Shown: positions 44,776 to 54,700, counted from the first letter of the stretch. The stretch: DNA of 64,000 nt from Salvelinus alpinus (GCF_045679555.1 NC_092096.1:31639624-31703623), one strand, 5' to 3'. Made by a program: numbers and translations. Notes: generated from the sequence alone by a model not told the origin.

Positions 44776-47045
44776 GAGGTAGTGGGCCAAGGGCAGGTAG
44801 GAGACCTGCGCCCACTTACCAGGCTAACCGTGGAGAGCGGGAGTACGGGCAGACACCGTGTTACGCAGTAGAGCGCACGGTGTCTCCTGTACGTGTGCAT
44901 AGCCCGGTGCGGGTTATTCCACCTCCCCGCACTGGTAGGGCTAGATTGGGCATTGAGCCAGGTGTCATGAGGCCGGCTCAACGCGTCTGGTCTCCAGTGC
45001 GTCTCCTCGGGCCGGCATACATGGCACCTGCCTTACGCATGGTATCCCCGGTTCGCCTACATAGGCCGGTGCGGGTTATTCCACCTCCCCGCACTGGTCG
45101 GGCGACCGGGAGCATTCAACCAGGTAAGGTTGGGCAGGCTCAATGCTCAAGAGAGCCAGTACGCCTGCACGGTCCGGTATTTCCGGCGCTACCTCCCCGC
45201 CCTAGCCCAGTACCACCAGTGCCTACACCACGCACCAGGCTTCCAGTGCGTTTCCAGAGCCCTGTTCCTCCTCCACGCACTCTTCCTATGGTGCGTGTAT
45301 CCAGTTCGGTGCCTCCAGTTCCGGCACCACGCACTAAGCCACCTGTGCGTCTCCAGAGTCCTGTACACACTGTTCCTTCTCCCCGCACTCGCCCTGAGGT
45401 GCGTGCCCTTAGCCCGGTACCACCAGTGCCGGTACCACGCACCAGGCCTATAGTGCGCTTTGAGAGGTCAGTGTGCCCTGTCCCTGCTCCCCGCACTAGC
45501 CTGAAGGTGCGTGTCTCCAGTCCGGTGCCTCCAGTTCCGGCACCACGTACCAGGCCTACAGTGCGTCTCAGCCGGCCAGAGTCTGCCGTCTGCCCAACGG
45601 CGCCTGAACTGTCCGTCTGCCAAGCGCCGCATGAACTGCCCGTCGGTATTGAGCCTTCAAAGCCGCCCGTCTGCCATGAGCCTGCAAAGCCGCCCGTCTG
45701 CCATGAGCCTACAGAGCCTTCCGCCAGACAGGAGCCGCTAGAGCCTTCCGCCAGACAGGAGCCGCTAGAGCCTTCCGCCAGACAGGAGCAGCCAAAGCCT
45801 TCCGCCAGACTGGATCAGCCAGAGCCATCCGTCTCCGCAGCGCCGTCTGAGCCATCCGTCTCCGCAGCGCCGTCTGAGCCATCCGTCTCCGCAGCGCCAT
45901 TTGAGCCATCCGTCTCCCCAGCGCCGTCTGAGCCATCCGTCTCCCCAGCGCCGTCTGAGCCATCCGTCTCCCCAGCGCCGTCTGAGCCATCCGTCTCCCC
46001 AGCGCCGTCTGAGCCATCCGTCTCCCCAGCGCCGTCTGAGCCATCCGTCTGTCCCGAGCCATTAGAGCCGCCCGTCTGTCCCGAGCCGTCAGAGCCGATA
46101 ATCAGTCAGGAGCCGCTAGAGCCAGTCGTCAGTCAGGATCTGCCAGAGCCGCCAACCAGACAGGATCTGCCAGAGCCGCCAACCAGACAGGATCTGCCAG
46201 AGCCGCCAACCAGACAGGATCTGCCAGAGCCGCCAACCAGACAGGATCTGCCAGAGCCGCCAACCAGACAGGATCTGCCAGAGCCGCCAACCAGACAGGA
46301 TCTGCCAGAGCCGCCAACCAGACAGGATCTGCCAGAGCCGTCAGTGAGCCATGAGCGTCCAGAGCCGTCAGCCAGCCATGAGCGTCCAGAGCCGTCAGCG
46401 AGCCATGAGCGTCCAGAGCCGTCAGCGAGCCATGAGCGTCCAGAGCCGTCAGCGAGCCATGAGCGTCCAGAGCCGTCAGCCAGCCATGAGCGTCCAGAGC
46501 CGTCAGCCAGCCATGAGCGTCCAGAGCCGTCAGCCAGCCATGAGCGTCCAGAGCCGTCAGCCAGCCATGAGCGTCCAGAGCCGTCAGCCAGCCATGAGCG
46601 TCCAGAGCCGTCAGCCAGCCATGAGCGTCCAGAGTCGTCAGCCAGTCATGAGCTGTCCCTTAGCCCAGAGCGGCTATTTACCCAGAACTGCCCCTCAGTC
46701 CAGAGCTGTCTCTCTGTCCGGAGCTGCCTTTCAGTCCGGAGTTGCCCCTCTATCCTAAGCTACCTCTTTATCCTGAGCTACCTCTCTATCCTGAGCTATC
46801 CCTCTGTCCTGAGCTATTTCTCTGTCCTGAGCTACCTTGTCCCGGAGCTGTCCTGTATCTTGGTGTTGCCCCTTAAATTAGGTGGGGGAAATAAGAGGGT
46901 GGTCATGATAAGGGGTAAACGTAAGCTGGGATTGACTATGGTGGGGTGGGGACCTCGTCCAGAGCCTGAGCCACCACCGTGGTCAGATGCCCACCCGGAC
47001 CCTCCCCTAGACTTTCTGCTGGTGCGCCCGGAGTTCGCACCTTAA
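44772..47045 (+). CDS. ORF2 of pol-less LTR element, copy B (proline-rich repeats, about 757 aa)
   Basis: The -1 frame relative to ORF1 is open across the overlap and runs to a TAA at 47043, just before the purine tract. No ATG lies near the start, so it is probably made by frameshifting; GTG at 44880 is only a fallback. Order: GQTPCYAVERTVSPVRVHSP, basic-proline repeats (SPVPPVPAPRT, 45.1-45.57 kb), then nine-residue tandem units: SVSAAPSEP-type, about eight QDLPEPPTR (46.14-46.34 kb) and about twelve SHERPEPSA (46.35-46.65 kb). The C-terminus RPEPEPPPWSDAHPDPPLDF is shared with copies A and C. It is probably unstructured. No enzyme motif is seen and function is unknown. Confidence 0.65.
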   Translation, partial: LRGSGPRAGRRPAPTYQANRGEREYGQTPCYAVERTVSPVRVHSPVRVIPPPRTGRARLGIEPGVMRPAQRVWSPVRLLGPAYMAPALRMVSPVRLHRPVRVIPPPRTGRATGSIQPGKVGQAQCSREPVRLHGPVFPALPPRPSPVPPVPTPRTRLPVRFQSPVPPPRTLPMVRVSSSVPPVPAPRTKPPVRLQSPVHTVPSPRTRPEVRALSPVPPVPVPRTRPIVRFERSVCPVPAPRTSLKVRVSSPVPPVPAPRTRPTVRLSRPESAVCPTAPELSVCQAPHELPVGIEPSKPPVCHEPAKPPVCHEPTEPSARQEPLEPSARQEPLEPSARQEQPKPSARLDQPEPSVSAAPSEPSVSAAPSEPSVSAAPFEPSVSPAPSEPSVSPAPSEPSVSPAPSEPSVSPAPSEPSVSPAPSEPSVCPEPLEPPVCPEPSEPIISQEPLEPVVSQDLPEPPTRQDLPEPPTRQDLPEPPTRQDLPEPPTRQDLPEPPTRQDLPEPPTRQDLPEPPTRQDLPEPSVSHERPEPSASHERPEPSASHERPEPSASHERPEPSASHERPEPSASHERPEPSASHERPEPSASHERPEPSASHERPEPSASHERPEPSASHERPESSASHELSLSPERLFTQNCPSVQSCLSVRSCLSVRSCPSILSYLFILSYLSILSYPSVLSYFSVLSYLVPELSCILVLPLKLGGGNKRVVMIRGKRKLGLTMVGWGPRPEPEPPPWSDAHPDPPLDFLLVRPEFAP

Positions 47046-47056
47046 GGGGGGGGTTA

Positions 47057-47541
47057 TGTCACGTTCCTGACCTATTTCTGTTAGTTTGTTGTATGTGTTA
47101 GTTGGTCAGGACGTGAGGTTGGGTGGGCATTCTATGTTGTCTGTTTCTATGTTGGTTTAAGGGTTGCCTGGTATGGCTCTCAATTAGAGGCAGGTGTTTG
47201 GCGTTCCTCTAATTGAGAGTCATATTTAGGTAGGTTGTTTCACAGTGTTCGTTGTGGGTGGTTGTCTCCTGTGTCAGTGTTTGTCGCACCATACGGGACT
47301 GTTCGGTTTGTGTTGTACATCGTCATTTTATGTGTAGGCTATTTTCCCTGTTCGTGCATTCTCCTGTTTAATGTAGTTCGTCGTTCAGGTCTGTCTACTC
47401 CGTTTGTTGTTTTGTTAGTTTATAGTGAAGTTCGTGTTTTCGTCTTGTCTTTAATAAATATTATGTGTTCACAACCCGCTGCGCCTTGGTTCCCTCAATA
47501 CTCCTCCTTTTCGGTTGAAGAGGAGGAGGACCACCGTTACA
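47057..47541 (+). repeat. 3' LTR of copy B
   Basis: 485 bp, almost identical to the 5' LTR, with the hairpin at 47172-47224. Confidence 0.88.
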
Positions 47542-47711
47542 TTTATTTAACTAGCCAGTTAAGAACAAATTCTTATTTTCAATGACGGCCTAGGAACAGT
47601 GGGTTAACTGCCTTGTTCAGGGGCAGAACAACAGATTTTTACCTTTTCAGCTCGGGGTTACATGTCGGTTACATGTCCAACGCGCTAACCACTAGGCTAC
47701 CTGCCGCCCCC

Positions 47712-47835
47712 ACCTCCCTATTGTATTATACTAGTACTTCAGTACTATCAGTCCCTATTGTATTGTACTCATATTTCAGTACTATCAGTCCCTATTGTAT
47801 TTTATTAGTACTTCAGTACTATATGTCCCTATTTT
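47712..47835. repeat. 37-bp minisatellite
   Basis: About three units between the SINE and a LINE fragment. Confidence 0.82.
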
Positions 47836-48779
47836 ATTATTTATTTTATTTTATTTCACCTTTATTTAACCAGGTAGGCCAGTTGAGAACAAGTTCTCAT
47901 TTACAACTGCAACCTGGCCAAGATAAAGCAAAGCAATGCGACAACAACAACACGGAGTTACACATAAACAAATGTACAGTCAATTACACAATAGAAAAAT
48001 CTATGTACAGTGTGCGCAAATGTAGAAGAGTAGGGAGGTAAGGCAATAAATAGGCCATAGAGGCAAAATAATTACAATTTAGCATTAACACTGGAGTGAT
48101 AGAAGTGCAGATGATGATGTGCAAGTAGAGATACTGGGGTGCAAAAGAGCAAGAGGATAAACAACAATATTGTGATGAGGTAGTTGGGTGTGCTATTTAC
48201 AGATTGGCTGTGTACAGGTACAGTGATCGGTAAGCTGCTGTGACAGCTGATGCTTAAAGTTAGTGAGGGAGATATAAGACTCCAGCTTCAGTGATTTTTG
48301 CAATTCGTTCCAGTCATTGGCAGCAGAGAACTGGAAGGAAAGGCGGCCAGAGGAAGTGTTGGCTTTGGGGATGACCAGTGAAATATCCCTGCTGGAGCGC
48401 ATGCTGCGGGTGGATGTTGCTATGGTGACCAGTGAGCTGAGATAAGGTGGGGCTTTACCTAGCAAAGACTTATAGATGACCTGGAGCCAGTGGGTTTGGC
48501 GGCGTACATGTACTGAGGGCCAGCCAACGAGAGCATACAGGTCCCAGTGGTGGGTAGTATATGACAAAGTGGTGGGTAGTATATGGCTTTGGTGACAAAA
48601 CGGATGGCACTGTGATAGACTACATCTAGTTTGCTGAGTAGAGTGTTGGAGGCTATTTTGTAAATGACATCGCTGAAGTCAAGGATTGGTAGGATAGTCA
48701 GTTTTACGAGGGTCTGTTTGGCAGCATGAGTAAAGGAGGCTTTGTTGCAAAATAGGAAGCCGATTCTAGATTTAATTTA
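47836..48779 (-). mobile_element. LINE 3' fragment in minus orientation
   Basis: The tail on the plus strand is atttcacctttatttaacca, then a 3' UTR. The minus strand carries a degraded C-terminal coding region (VKLTILPILDFSDVIYKIAS, then SLTNFKHQLSQQL). Many stops. Abuts an L2-type LINE. Confidence 0.7.
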
Positions 48780-49829
48780 GGAATGACATTCCACAAGGTT
48801 CGATTTTGGGTCCGGTACTGTTCAGTTTATATAGGTTACCCCTTGGCAGCGTTATCAGAAAGCACAGCATTGATTTTTACTGCTGCACAGACGATACACA
48901 ACTTTACATTTCTGTGTCACCAGAGGATTTCAGCTCCACGGATAAATGATTAGACTGTATTTAAATCCTGTACGGCTCACAACTTCCTCCATCTAAATCA
49001 AGACAAGAGGTACTTATTGTTGGAGCCAAAGCATAGACAGAGAATCTAGCCGCACATTTTAAATCACGGGCATTAAAAATAAAACACCAGGTAAAAAAAC
49101 CTAGGTGTTATTTTAGATTCTGAACAAAATTTCAAATCACACATTAGGAATGTGACCAAAATAGCTTTTTACCACCTGAGGAACATTGCCAAAGTGCGGC
49201 CGTTTTTCTCTCAGGCTGACACAGAGAGACTCATTCATGCTTTTATTACAAGCAGGCTTGACTGATGCTTTCTTGTCTGGTCGACCGAAGAAAGCCATCG
49301 GTCAACTGCAAAACATAAGGAATGCTGCAGCACAGGTACTGACCAAGACCAGATGGAGATCACACATTATACCGGTTTTAAGGTCTCTGCACTGGCTGCC
49401 TGTGAGTTTTAGAATACATTTTAAGATTGGTTTTTAAATCAATCCATGATTGTCCACCCCAATACATGTCAGACATGCTTTTAAGTTATGTACCCAGTAG
49501 GTCCATCAGGTTCTCTGGCACTGGGCTTTGAACTATCCCAAAGCCTAGGACCAATAGGCATGGAGAGGCAGCCTTTAGTTAATATGACCCCAGCCTCTGG
49601 AATTACCGGCCAGCCAACCTGAGGAGGGCCGAAACTGTGGACATATTTAAAAGAGGTCTTAAAACACATTTTTAGCTTTGCTTTTCCTTAGGGTGCTTTT
49701 TGGTTGTTCAGTTCGTGTATGTTTGTTGTTTAGTAAATATTTCAGCTTTTATTTATTTTTCCTGTAAAGCACATTGTGTTGCACTCCATGTCTGAAATGT
49801 GCTGTATAAATAAAGCTTGATTTGATTAT
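48780..49829 (+). mobile_element. L2-type LINE 3' fragment
   Basis: RT-coding start near the [16 protein letters not shown] region (gttcgattttgggtccggta), then degraded RT C-terminus (FLSGRPKKAIGQLQNIRNAA, RSHIIPVLRSLHWLPV). It ends aaagcttgatttgattatac beside the minisatellite. Same element as at 26597 and 34394. Confidence 0.82.
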
Positions 49830-49892
49830 ACTAGTATTTCAGTACTATCAGTCCCTTTTGAATTATACTAGTACTTCAGTACTATTAAAGTG
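49830..49892. repeat. 37-bp minisatellite upstream of J2
   Basis: Two units, then aaagtggtactgagagtgctctg, which is also present before J1 (8375-8395). Confidence 0.8.
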
Positions 49893-49960
49893 GTACTGAG
49901 AGTGCTCTGTGTGTCAAGGTGCTCGCGCTTGTGTCAAGGTGCTCACGCTTGTGTGAAGGA

Positions 49961-49999
49961 GGTTTTTGTTCGGGGACTTCACCTGAATGAATCACTGTG
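49961..49999 (+). promoter_or_regulatory. J2 recombination signal (23-RSS)
   Basis: Nonamer ggtttttgt 49961-49969, 23-bp spacer 49970-49992, heptamer cactgtg 49993-49999 abutting the J. It obeys the 12/23 rule with the V segments. Confidence 0.94.
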
Positions 50000-50037
50000 G
50001 TGGACTTTTGGAAGCGGCACAAAACTGGTGCTGAAAA
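50000..50037 (+). CDS. Immunoglobulin light-chain J segment J2, intact
   Basis: Encodes WTFGSGTKLVLK, with the FGXGT motif that forms the last framework strand, and ends in phase 1 at a consensus donor (aagtaagt). Together with its 23-RSS it looks fully functional. It is on the plus strand, opposite to V1-V3. The next C exon downstream, C2 (1.75 kb away), is a pseudogene, so a V-J2 join here could not make a normal chain unless splicing reached a C beyond this window. Confidence 0.93.
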
Positions 50038-50349
50038 GTAAGTCCATTTTTGTCTTCTATCATAATACAAAATGTAATCATGCTATTGAACAACGGTATG
50101 AGATGTTATCATCTTCTCCAGAGGAAAGACTTTAAGGCTCTATCTTTGTAGAGATTTCTGAGCACAGGTTGGGAGATTGTTAGAGGGCAGAGTCACCGAA
50201 GTGAGAGAATTGTTCACATACCACAAAGTTTATTTGGAAATAATAAAGTGTGACTGAAAAAATAACCCATTTTGATATACGCTTTGCATGTCAGCTCATT
50301 GTTCTGTCGAGATGTAGTTACCACTATTCATATTATAAGCAAAAGTTTG
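50038..50349 (+). other. J2-C2 intron, first part
   Basis: Homologous to 8490-8985 downstream of J1 (gagatgttatcatcttctcc, agagggcagagtcaccgaag). No gene is visible. Confidence 0.7.
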
Positions 50350-50687
50350 TGTCACACCCTGATCTGTTTCACCTGTGCTTGTGATTGTCTCCACCCTCCT
50401 CCAGGTGTTGCCCATCTTCCCCATTATCCCATGGGTATTTAGACCTGTGTTCTCTGTTTGTTTCGTTTTGTTTCGTCAAGCCTACCAGTGTTTTCCCCTC
50501 TGCTCCTGTCTCTCGATTGTTCCTGTTTTCTAGTTCTCCCGGTGTTGACCTTTCTGTACCTTTGCCCCACCTATCTGGATTCTGACCTTTGCCTGCCCTT
50601 GACCTGTCCTTTTGCCTGCCCCTGTTCGAGTAATACACTTTGTTACTTCGACACTGTCTGCGCATGGGTCATACCTTAAACCTGATA
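50350..50687 (+). mobile_element. Solo LTR with GTTTG target duplication
   Basis: Begins TGTCACACCCTGATCTG and ends ACCTGATA. gtttg lies at 50345-50349 and 50688-50692. It resembles the half element at 7919-8269. The internal region was lost by LTR recombination. Confidence 0.8.
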
Positions 50688-51450
50688 GTTTGTATTGTAT
50701 TCATAGTAGATATTTACACAGACATGGGTTAAAGGTGAACTTCATCTGTTGTTTTGAACAGTATTTTAAAGTCATTTTGGCCTTGTATCTCAGAGTAGAT
50801 ATGACATAAATGAATATGGAGGTTTCATGTCAGATTTCACATTGGGAATTTTAAATGATACTGTATCCAGACCATATATCGAATCTGTTTACTGCATGTC
50901 TTTCTAGGTTTAGGGGCAGTTTCCCAGAAACAGATTAAGCCTGGTCCTGGAATAAAAAACAAGCTCAATGGAGAATCTCTCTATTTCTTCATAGACTAAT
51001 AAGTGTTTGGTTGTTTGCTGTTTTTCTTGGTTGTTCTTTGTACTGTAGCTCGTTGTTTATACTGTTTACTGTCCATCTAAAATGGTTTTGTTCACTGATA
51101 ACACAGTGGCCGTGTCCGAATACCCATATTAACCTACTATATACATTTAAACTGCATCCTCATTTTGGCGTTTGATCAAGTAGAATTCACTCTTCTTTTC
51201 CGACTCATGTGTTTGACAACAGCTGATAATCAGATAAATTGCTGTGCTGTACCAAAATGAACAAATCGCTGGAGTCAACGCAATCGTGCATTAGATGACG
51301 CATTTGGAGTACTATGTTCGAAATTTCATATACAATAAAACACTCGATTTTCGCATACTATTTAGTACGGTAGTATATGTATTCAGACATGGCCAATGTA
51401 TTTTCTCCCCCCTCCTCTGGGCAGTTATTCTCCCCTCTCCTAATGTTAAA
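50688..51450 (+). other. J2-C2 intron, second part
   Basis: No gene is visible. It includes gggcagtttcccagaaacag at about 50922, which resembles one arm of a palindromic repeat common in fish (low confidence). No enhancer motif is clear enough to annotate. Confidence 0.45.
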
Positions 51451-51451
51451 C

Positions 51452-51730
51452 AGTAGTAGTAGTCTAGTAGTAGTAGTGGTAGTAGTAGTAGTACCAGCAG
51501 TGGTAGTACTAGTAGTAGTAGGAGTAGTAGCAGCAGTAGTAGGAACGGTAGCAGTAGTGATAGTAGTAGTAGGAGCAGTAGTAGTAGAAGCAGTAGCAGT
51601 AGCAGTAGCTGACCCTCCTGTCTCCTCTCTCTCCTCTTCTCTCTCCTCTTCTCTCTCCTCTCTCTCTCGTCTCTCTCCTCTCCTCACTACTCTTCTCCCC
51701 ACTCCTCTCCTCTCTGTCTTCTACTCTCCT
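51452..51730. repeat. AGT microsatellite and pyrimidine tract before C2
   Basis: (AGT/GTA)n at about 51450-51612 followed by a CT-rich ctctctcctcttctctctcc tract up to the C2 acceptor region. Open frames across it are repeat artefacts. Confidence 0.85.
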
Positions 51731-51787
51731 AATTTTCTCCATTATAGAGTTGTAGTAGCTGACACCCATCTCTCCCCTCTCCTCCAT

Positions 51788-52106
51788 CTGGTCCCTTTGT
51801 CAGGCCCACAGTGTCTATGCTCCCCCTGTCCTCTAAGCAGCTCTCTGGGTGCTCGGCCATACTGGCCTGCCTGCTGAACGGCTATCCCCCCAGAGGACGA
51901 TAGTGAGCTTGGAGGTAGACGGGGAGGAGGTGACGGACGGGGTCCTGACCACCACGGAAGAAGTGAAGGTTGGCCGCTATAGCAACAGTAGCACCCTGGC
52001 CCTGAGCAAAGCACGCTAGGAAGAGGGAGAGGTGTACACCTGCAGGGTGGTCCACGACGATACCAGTGATTCGGCCGCTGTACTGAAATGTCACAGTAGT
52101 GTCTAG
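51788..52106 (+). pseudogene. Immunoglobulin light-chain constant exon C2, several lesions
   Basis: Aligns to C1 throughout. The acceptor is lost (tccat where C1 has tccag). The frame begins TGPFVRPTVSMLPLSSKQLSG and has ILACLLNGY. A one-base loss near 51887 shifts it to TIVSLEVDGEEVTDGVLTTT, where the core tryptophan is leucine. LALSKAR is followed by a TAG in place of tryptophan, then EEGEVYTCRVVHDD and LKCHSSV. Four separate inactivating changes, so older damage than in C1. Confidence 0.92.
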
Positions 52107-52130
52107 GGACAGGAGAAGCCATTTTAGGTG

Positions 52131-53554
52131 TTAACTTCACTAGGGTAGGGGGCAGCATTCTGAATTTTGGATGAAAAGCGTGCCCAAATTAAACAGCCTG
52201 CTACTCAGGCCCAGAAGATAGGATATGCATATAATTAGTAGAATTAGATAGAAAACACTCTAAAGTTTCCAAAACTGTTAAAATAATGTCTGTGAGTATA
52301 ACAGAACTGATATGGAAGGCGAAAACCCGAGGAAAATCCAACCAGGAAGTACTATTATTTTGAAAGGCTCTTTTTCCATTGAAAGCCTATCCACCATACA
52401 AAGACTTAGGACCCAGTTCACGAGCTCTGTGGCTTCCTCTACATGCGGCCAGTCTTTAGGCATTGTTTCAGGCTTTTACTCTGAAAATGAGGGAGATACA
52501 GCACTTTCAATCAGTGGCCAGTGGAAATTTCCATTCATCAGCCATGCGCCTGATCGGGAACGCGCCTTTCTTGTTTCTCCTTTCCTATTGACAAAGCTTT
52601 TGTCCGGTTGAAATATTATTGATTATTTATGACAAAAACAACCGAAGGATTGATTTTAAACATCGTTTGGCATGTTTCTACTAACTTTTATTGTACTTTT
52701 TTAAAACTTTTCGTCTGGACTTAGCATTCGGATTACTGGACAAAACACGAGAACAAGGTTTTTGGTCATAAAGAGGGACATTATCGAACAAAACAAACAT
52801 TTATTGTCTAACATGGAGACCTGGGAGTGCCACCAGATGAAGATCATCAAAGGTAAGTGATTCATTTTAATGCTATTTCTGACTTTTGTGACACTCTCCT
52901 TGGCTGGAAAATGGCTGTATGGGTTTCTGTGGCTAGGTGCTGACCTAACATAATCGCAAAGTGTGCTTTCTCCGTAAAGCCTTTTTGAAATCTGACAGCG
53001 GTTGCATTAAGGAGAAGTTTATCTTTATTCGTATGTTTAACACTTGTATCGTTTATCAATGTTTATGATGAGTATTTCTGTAATTTGATGTGGCTCTCTG
53101 CACTTTCACCGGATAATGGTTTGAGACAATGCATTTCTGACCATAACGCGCCAATGTAAACTGAGATTTTTGGATATAAATATGAACTTTATCGAACAAA
53201 ACATACATGTAATGTGTAACATAAAGTCCTATGAGTGCCATCTGATGAAGATCAAAGGTTAGTGATTAATTTAATCGCTATTTCTGACTTGTGAGCCCTC
53301 TCCTTGGCTGGAAATGGTTTTCTGTGACTAGGTGCTGACCTAACATAATCGCATGGTGTGCTTTCGCAGTAAAGCCTTTTTGAAATTGGACACCGTGGTT
53401 GGATTTACAAGACGTTTATCTTTAAAATGGTGGATAATACTTGTGTGTTTGAGGAATTTTAATTATGGGATTTCTGTTGTTTTGAATTTGGCGCCCTGCA
53501 ATTTCACTGGCTGTTGTCGAGGTGGGACGCTAGCGTTTGTACCAGAGAGGTTAA
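52131..53554. mobile_element. TTAA-flanked MITE, full length, with internal duplication
   Basis: TTAA at 52131-52134 and 53551-53554, fitting piggyBac-type target sites. One end has gtagggggcagcattctg and the other gagggacgct-like ggtgggacgctagcg. Two internal segments (about 52853-53035 and 53257-53430) are copies of each other (tgctgacctaacataatcgc in both). Non-coding. Superfamily is inferred from TTAA only. Confidence 0.65.
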
Positions 53555-53555
53555 G

Positions 53556-54700
53556 TGGGGCGGAGCAGGTGTACCCAGACTCAGACGAGGAGACAAGGAT
53601 AGGTAACCAATGTATTTATTGAAAAGCAGTAGAGGAGATGGGGCGCAGTCCAGGGGAATCTCGGGCGGGTAGTAGGGAATCTGGACTGAGGCTGAGGCTG
53701 GGGGCAAGGAGATTAGGAACCGGGTAAGCAGGTCTGGAGCGGAATCCAATGAAGCAGTAGAGTGGGGATCCAGGGCAAGGAAGCAGGACTGAGGAGATGA
53801 GGGACTGGAGACAGGTACCAGAGTCAGAGCAGACGGGACTGTAGCGGAGAGAAAATGCAGCGCAGCCTGATGCTAGGGAAAACAGGCACAACAGGATAAC
53901 AAAATCTATGCAGGAACAAACAGCTAGAAATGCAGACTGACTGAGTAGAGGCTACGACCTGGCAGCGTGGAAGTGGCAGGGCTGAGTATTTGTAGGGTTC
54001 TTGATTATGGAACAGGTTGCAGCTGGTGGGAAAATGCTCTGCTTCCAGCACTCTTGTCTCCACTCACACAATCACATGCACACACAGAGTGAGAGGGAGA
54101 GAGCACTGGGGGAGTGGTGGCAGGTTTAGGGAGGTCCAGGATGAGAAGAGGGCGTGGCAGGAGCAGATGTCACAGTACGCCACCTGGCGCCCGACCGGGC
54201 TTATTTGGGTGTCAGGTATGGAAATCACGTAAGAATGAGGGGTCCAGAATGTGACAGCGGGGCACCCAGCAGCGCTCCTCAGGCCCGTATCCCTCCCAAT
54301 CCACCAGGTACTGCCAGCCACGACCCTGGCGGCGCACGTCCAGAAGCTGCCGGACGGTGTATGCAGGATTGTCATCGATAATCCGAGGGGCTGGCGGAGC
54401 TGCTGCAAGAGGAGACAGGGGACTGGAGAAGACAGGTTTAATCAGGGATACATAGAAGTTAGGGTGGATCCTGAGAAAGGCTGGGAGTTTCAGGCGCACA
54501 GCAGAGGGGTTAATGACACTGTCAATTTCAAAGGGACCAATGAAGGGGGGGAAAGTTTCTTCGATGCCACCTTCAATGGCAGGTCCTTCGATGAGAGCCA
54601 TACCTTTAGACCTGGGGTGTAGACTGGAGCTGAGGCCCGGCGACGTTGGCTTGGGACTGGGTCCTGTAGGAGTGTTAAAATATTTTATCAAGGTTTAAGA
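53556..54700 (-). mobile_element. Gypsy/chromovirus 3' fragment
   Basis: 3' LTR 53556-54174 (minus orientation TGTGACATCTGCTCC... CTCCGCCCCA), then the end of pol. Confidence 0.8.
54212..54691 (-). pseudogene. Gypsy Pol C-terminus with chromodomain
   Basis: The minus strand encodes the integrase tail ([34 protein letters not shown]) and a chromodomain ([30 protein letters not shown]). It is truncated upstream at about 54691; the rest of the element is absent. A third chromovirus lineage, closest by eye to the 19.6 kb element. Confidence 0.85.

Larger units (their letters stand above)
44012..47541 (+). mobile_element. Pol-less LTR element, copy B, best preserved
   Basis: LTRs 44012-44497 and 47057-47541 begin TGTCACGTTCC and end CGTTACA. 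The target duplication tttat lies at 44007-44011 and 47542-47546. Purine tract aaggggggggttat lies before the 3' LTR. The internal region carries two overlapping ORFs and no protease, RT, RNase H or integrase motif. Its LTR ends, 5-bp duplication, purine tract and the gaaccaccc after the LTR resemble those of the chromoviruses in this window. It may therefore be copied by their enzymes. Confidence 0.9.
43988..47711 (-). mobile_element. HpaI-type SINE, split by an LTR element
   Basis: Reverse orientation. The tail (cattttacctttat) lies at 43988-44011. The body 47542-47711 has ttaactagccagttaagaac, ggcctaggaacagtgggtta and the tRNA-derived head gctaaccactaggctacctg (reverse complement). The LTR element is inserted in its A/T-rich tail. 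Confidence 0.85.

Noticed and set aside
48193..48567. 124-codon minus-strand frame as a possible host gene
   Set aside because: It is the decayed C-terminal coding part of a LINE with the LINE's 3' tail next to it.
51377..51877. Plus-strand frame with long valine runs, and minus-strand threonine runs
   Set aside because: Both come from the AGT microsatellite and the CT-rich tract before C2.
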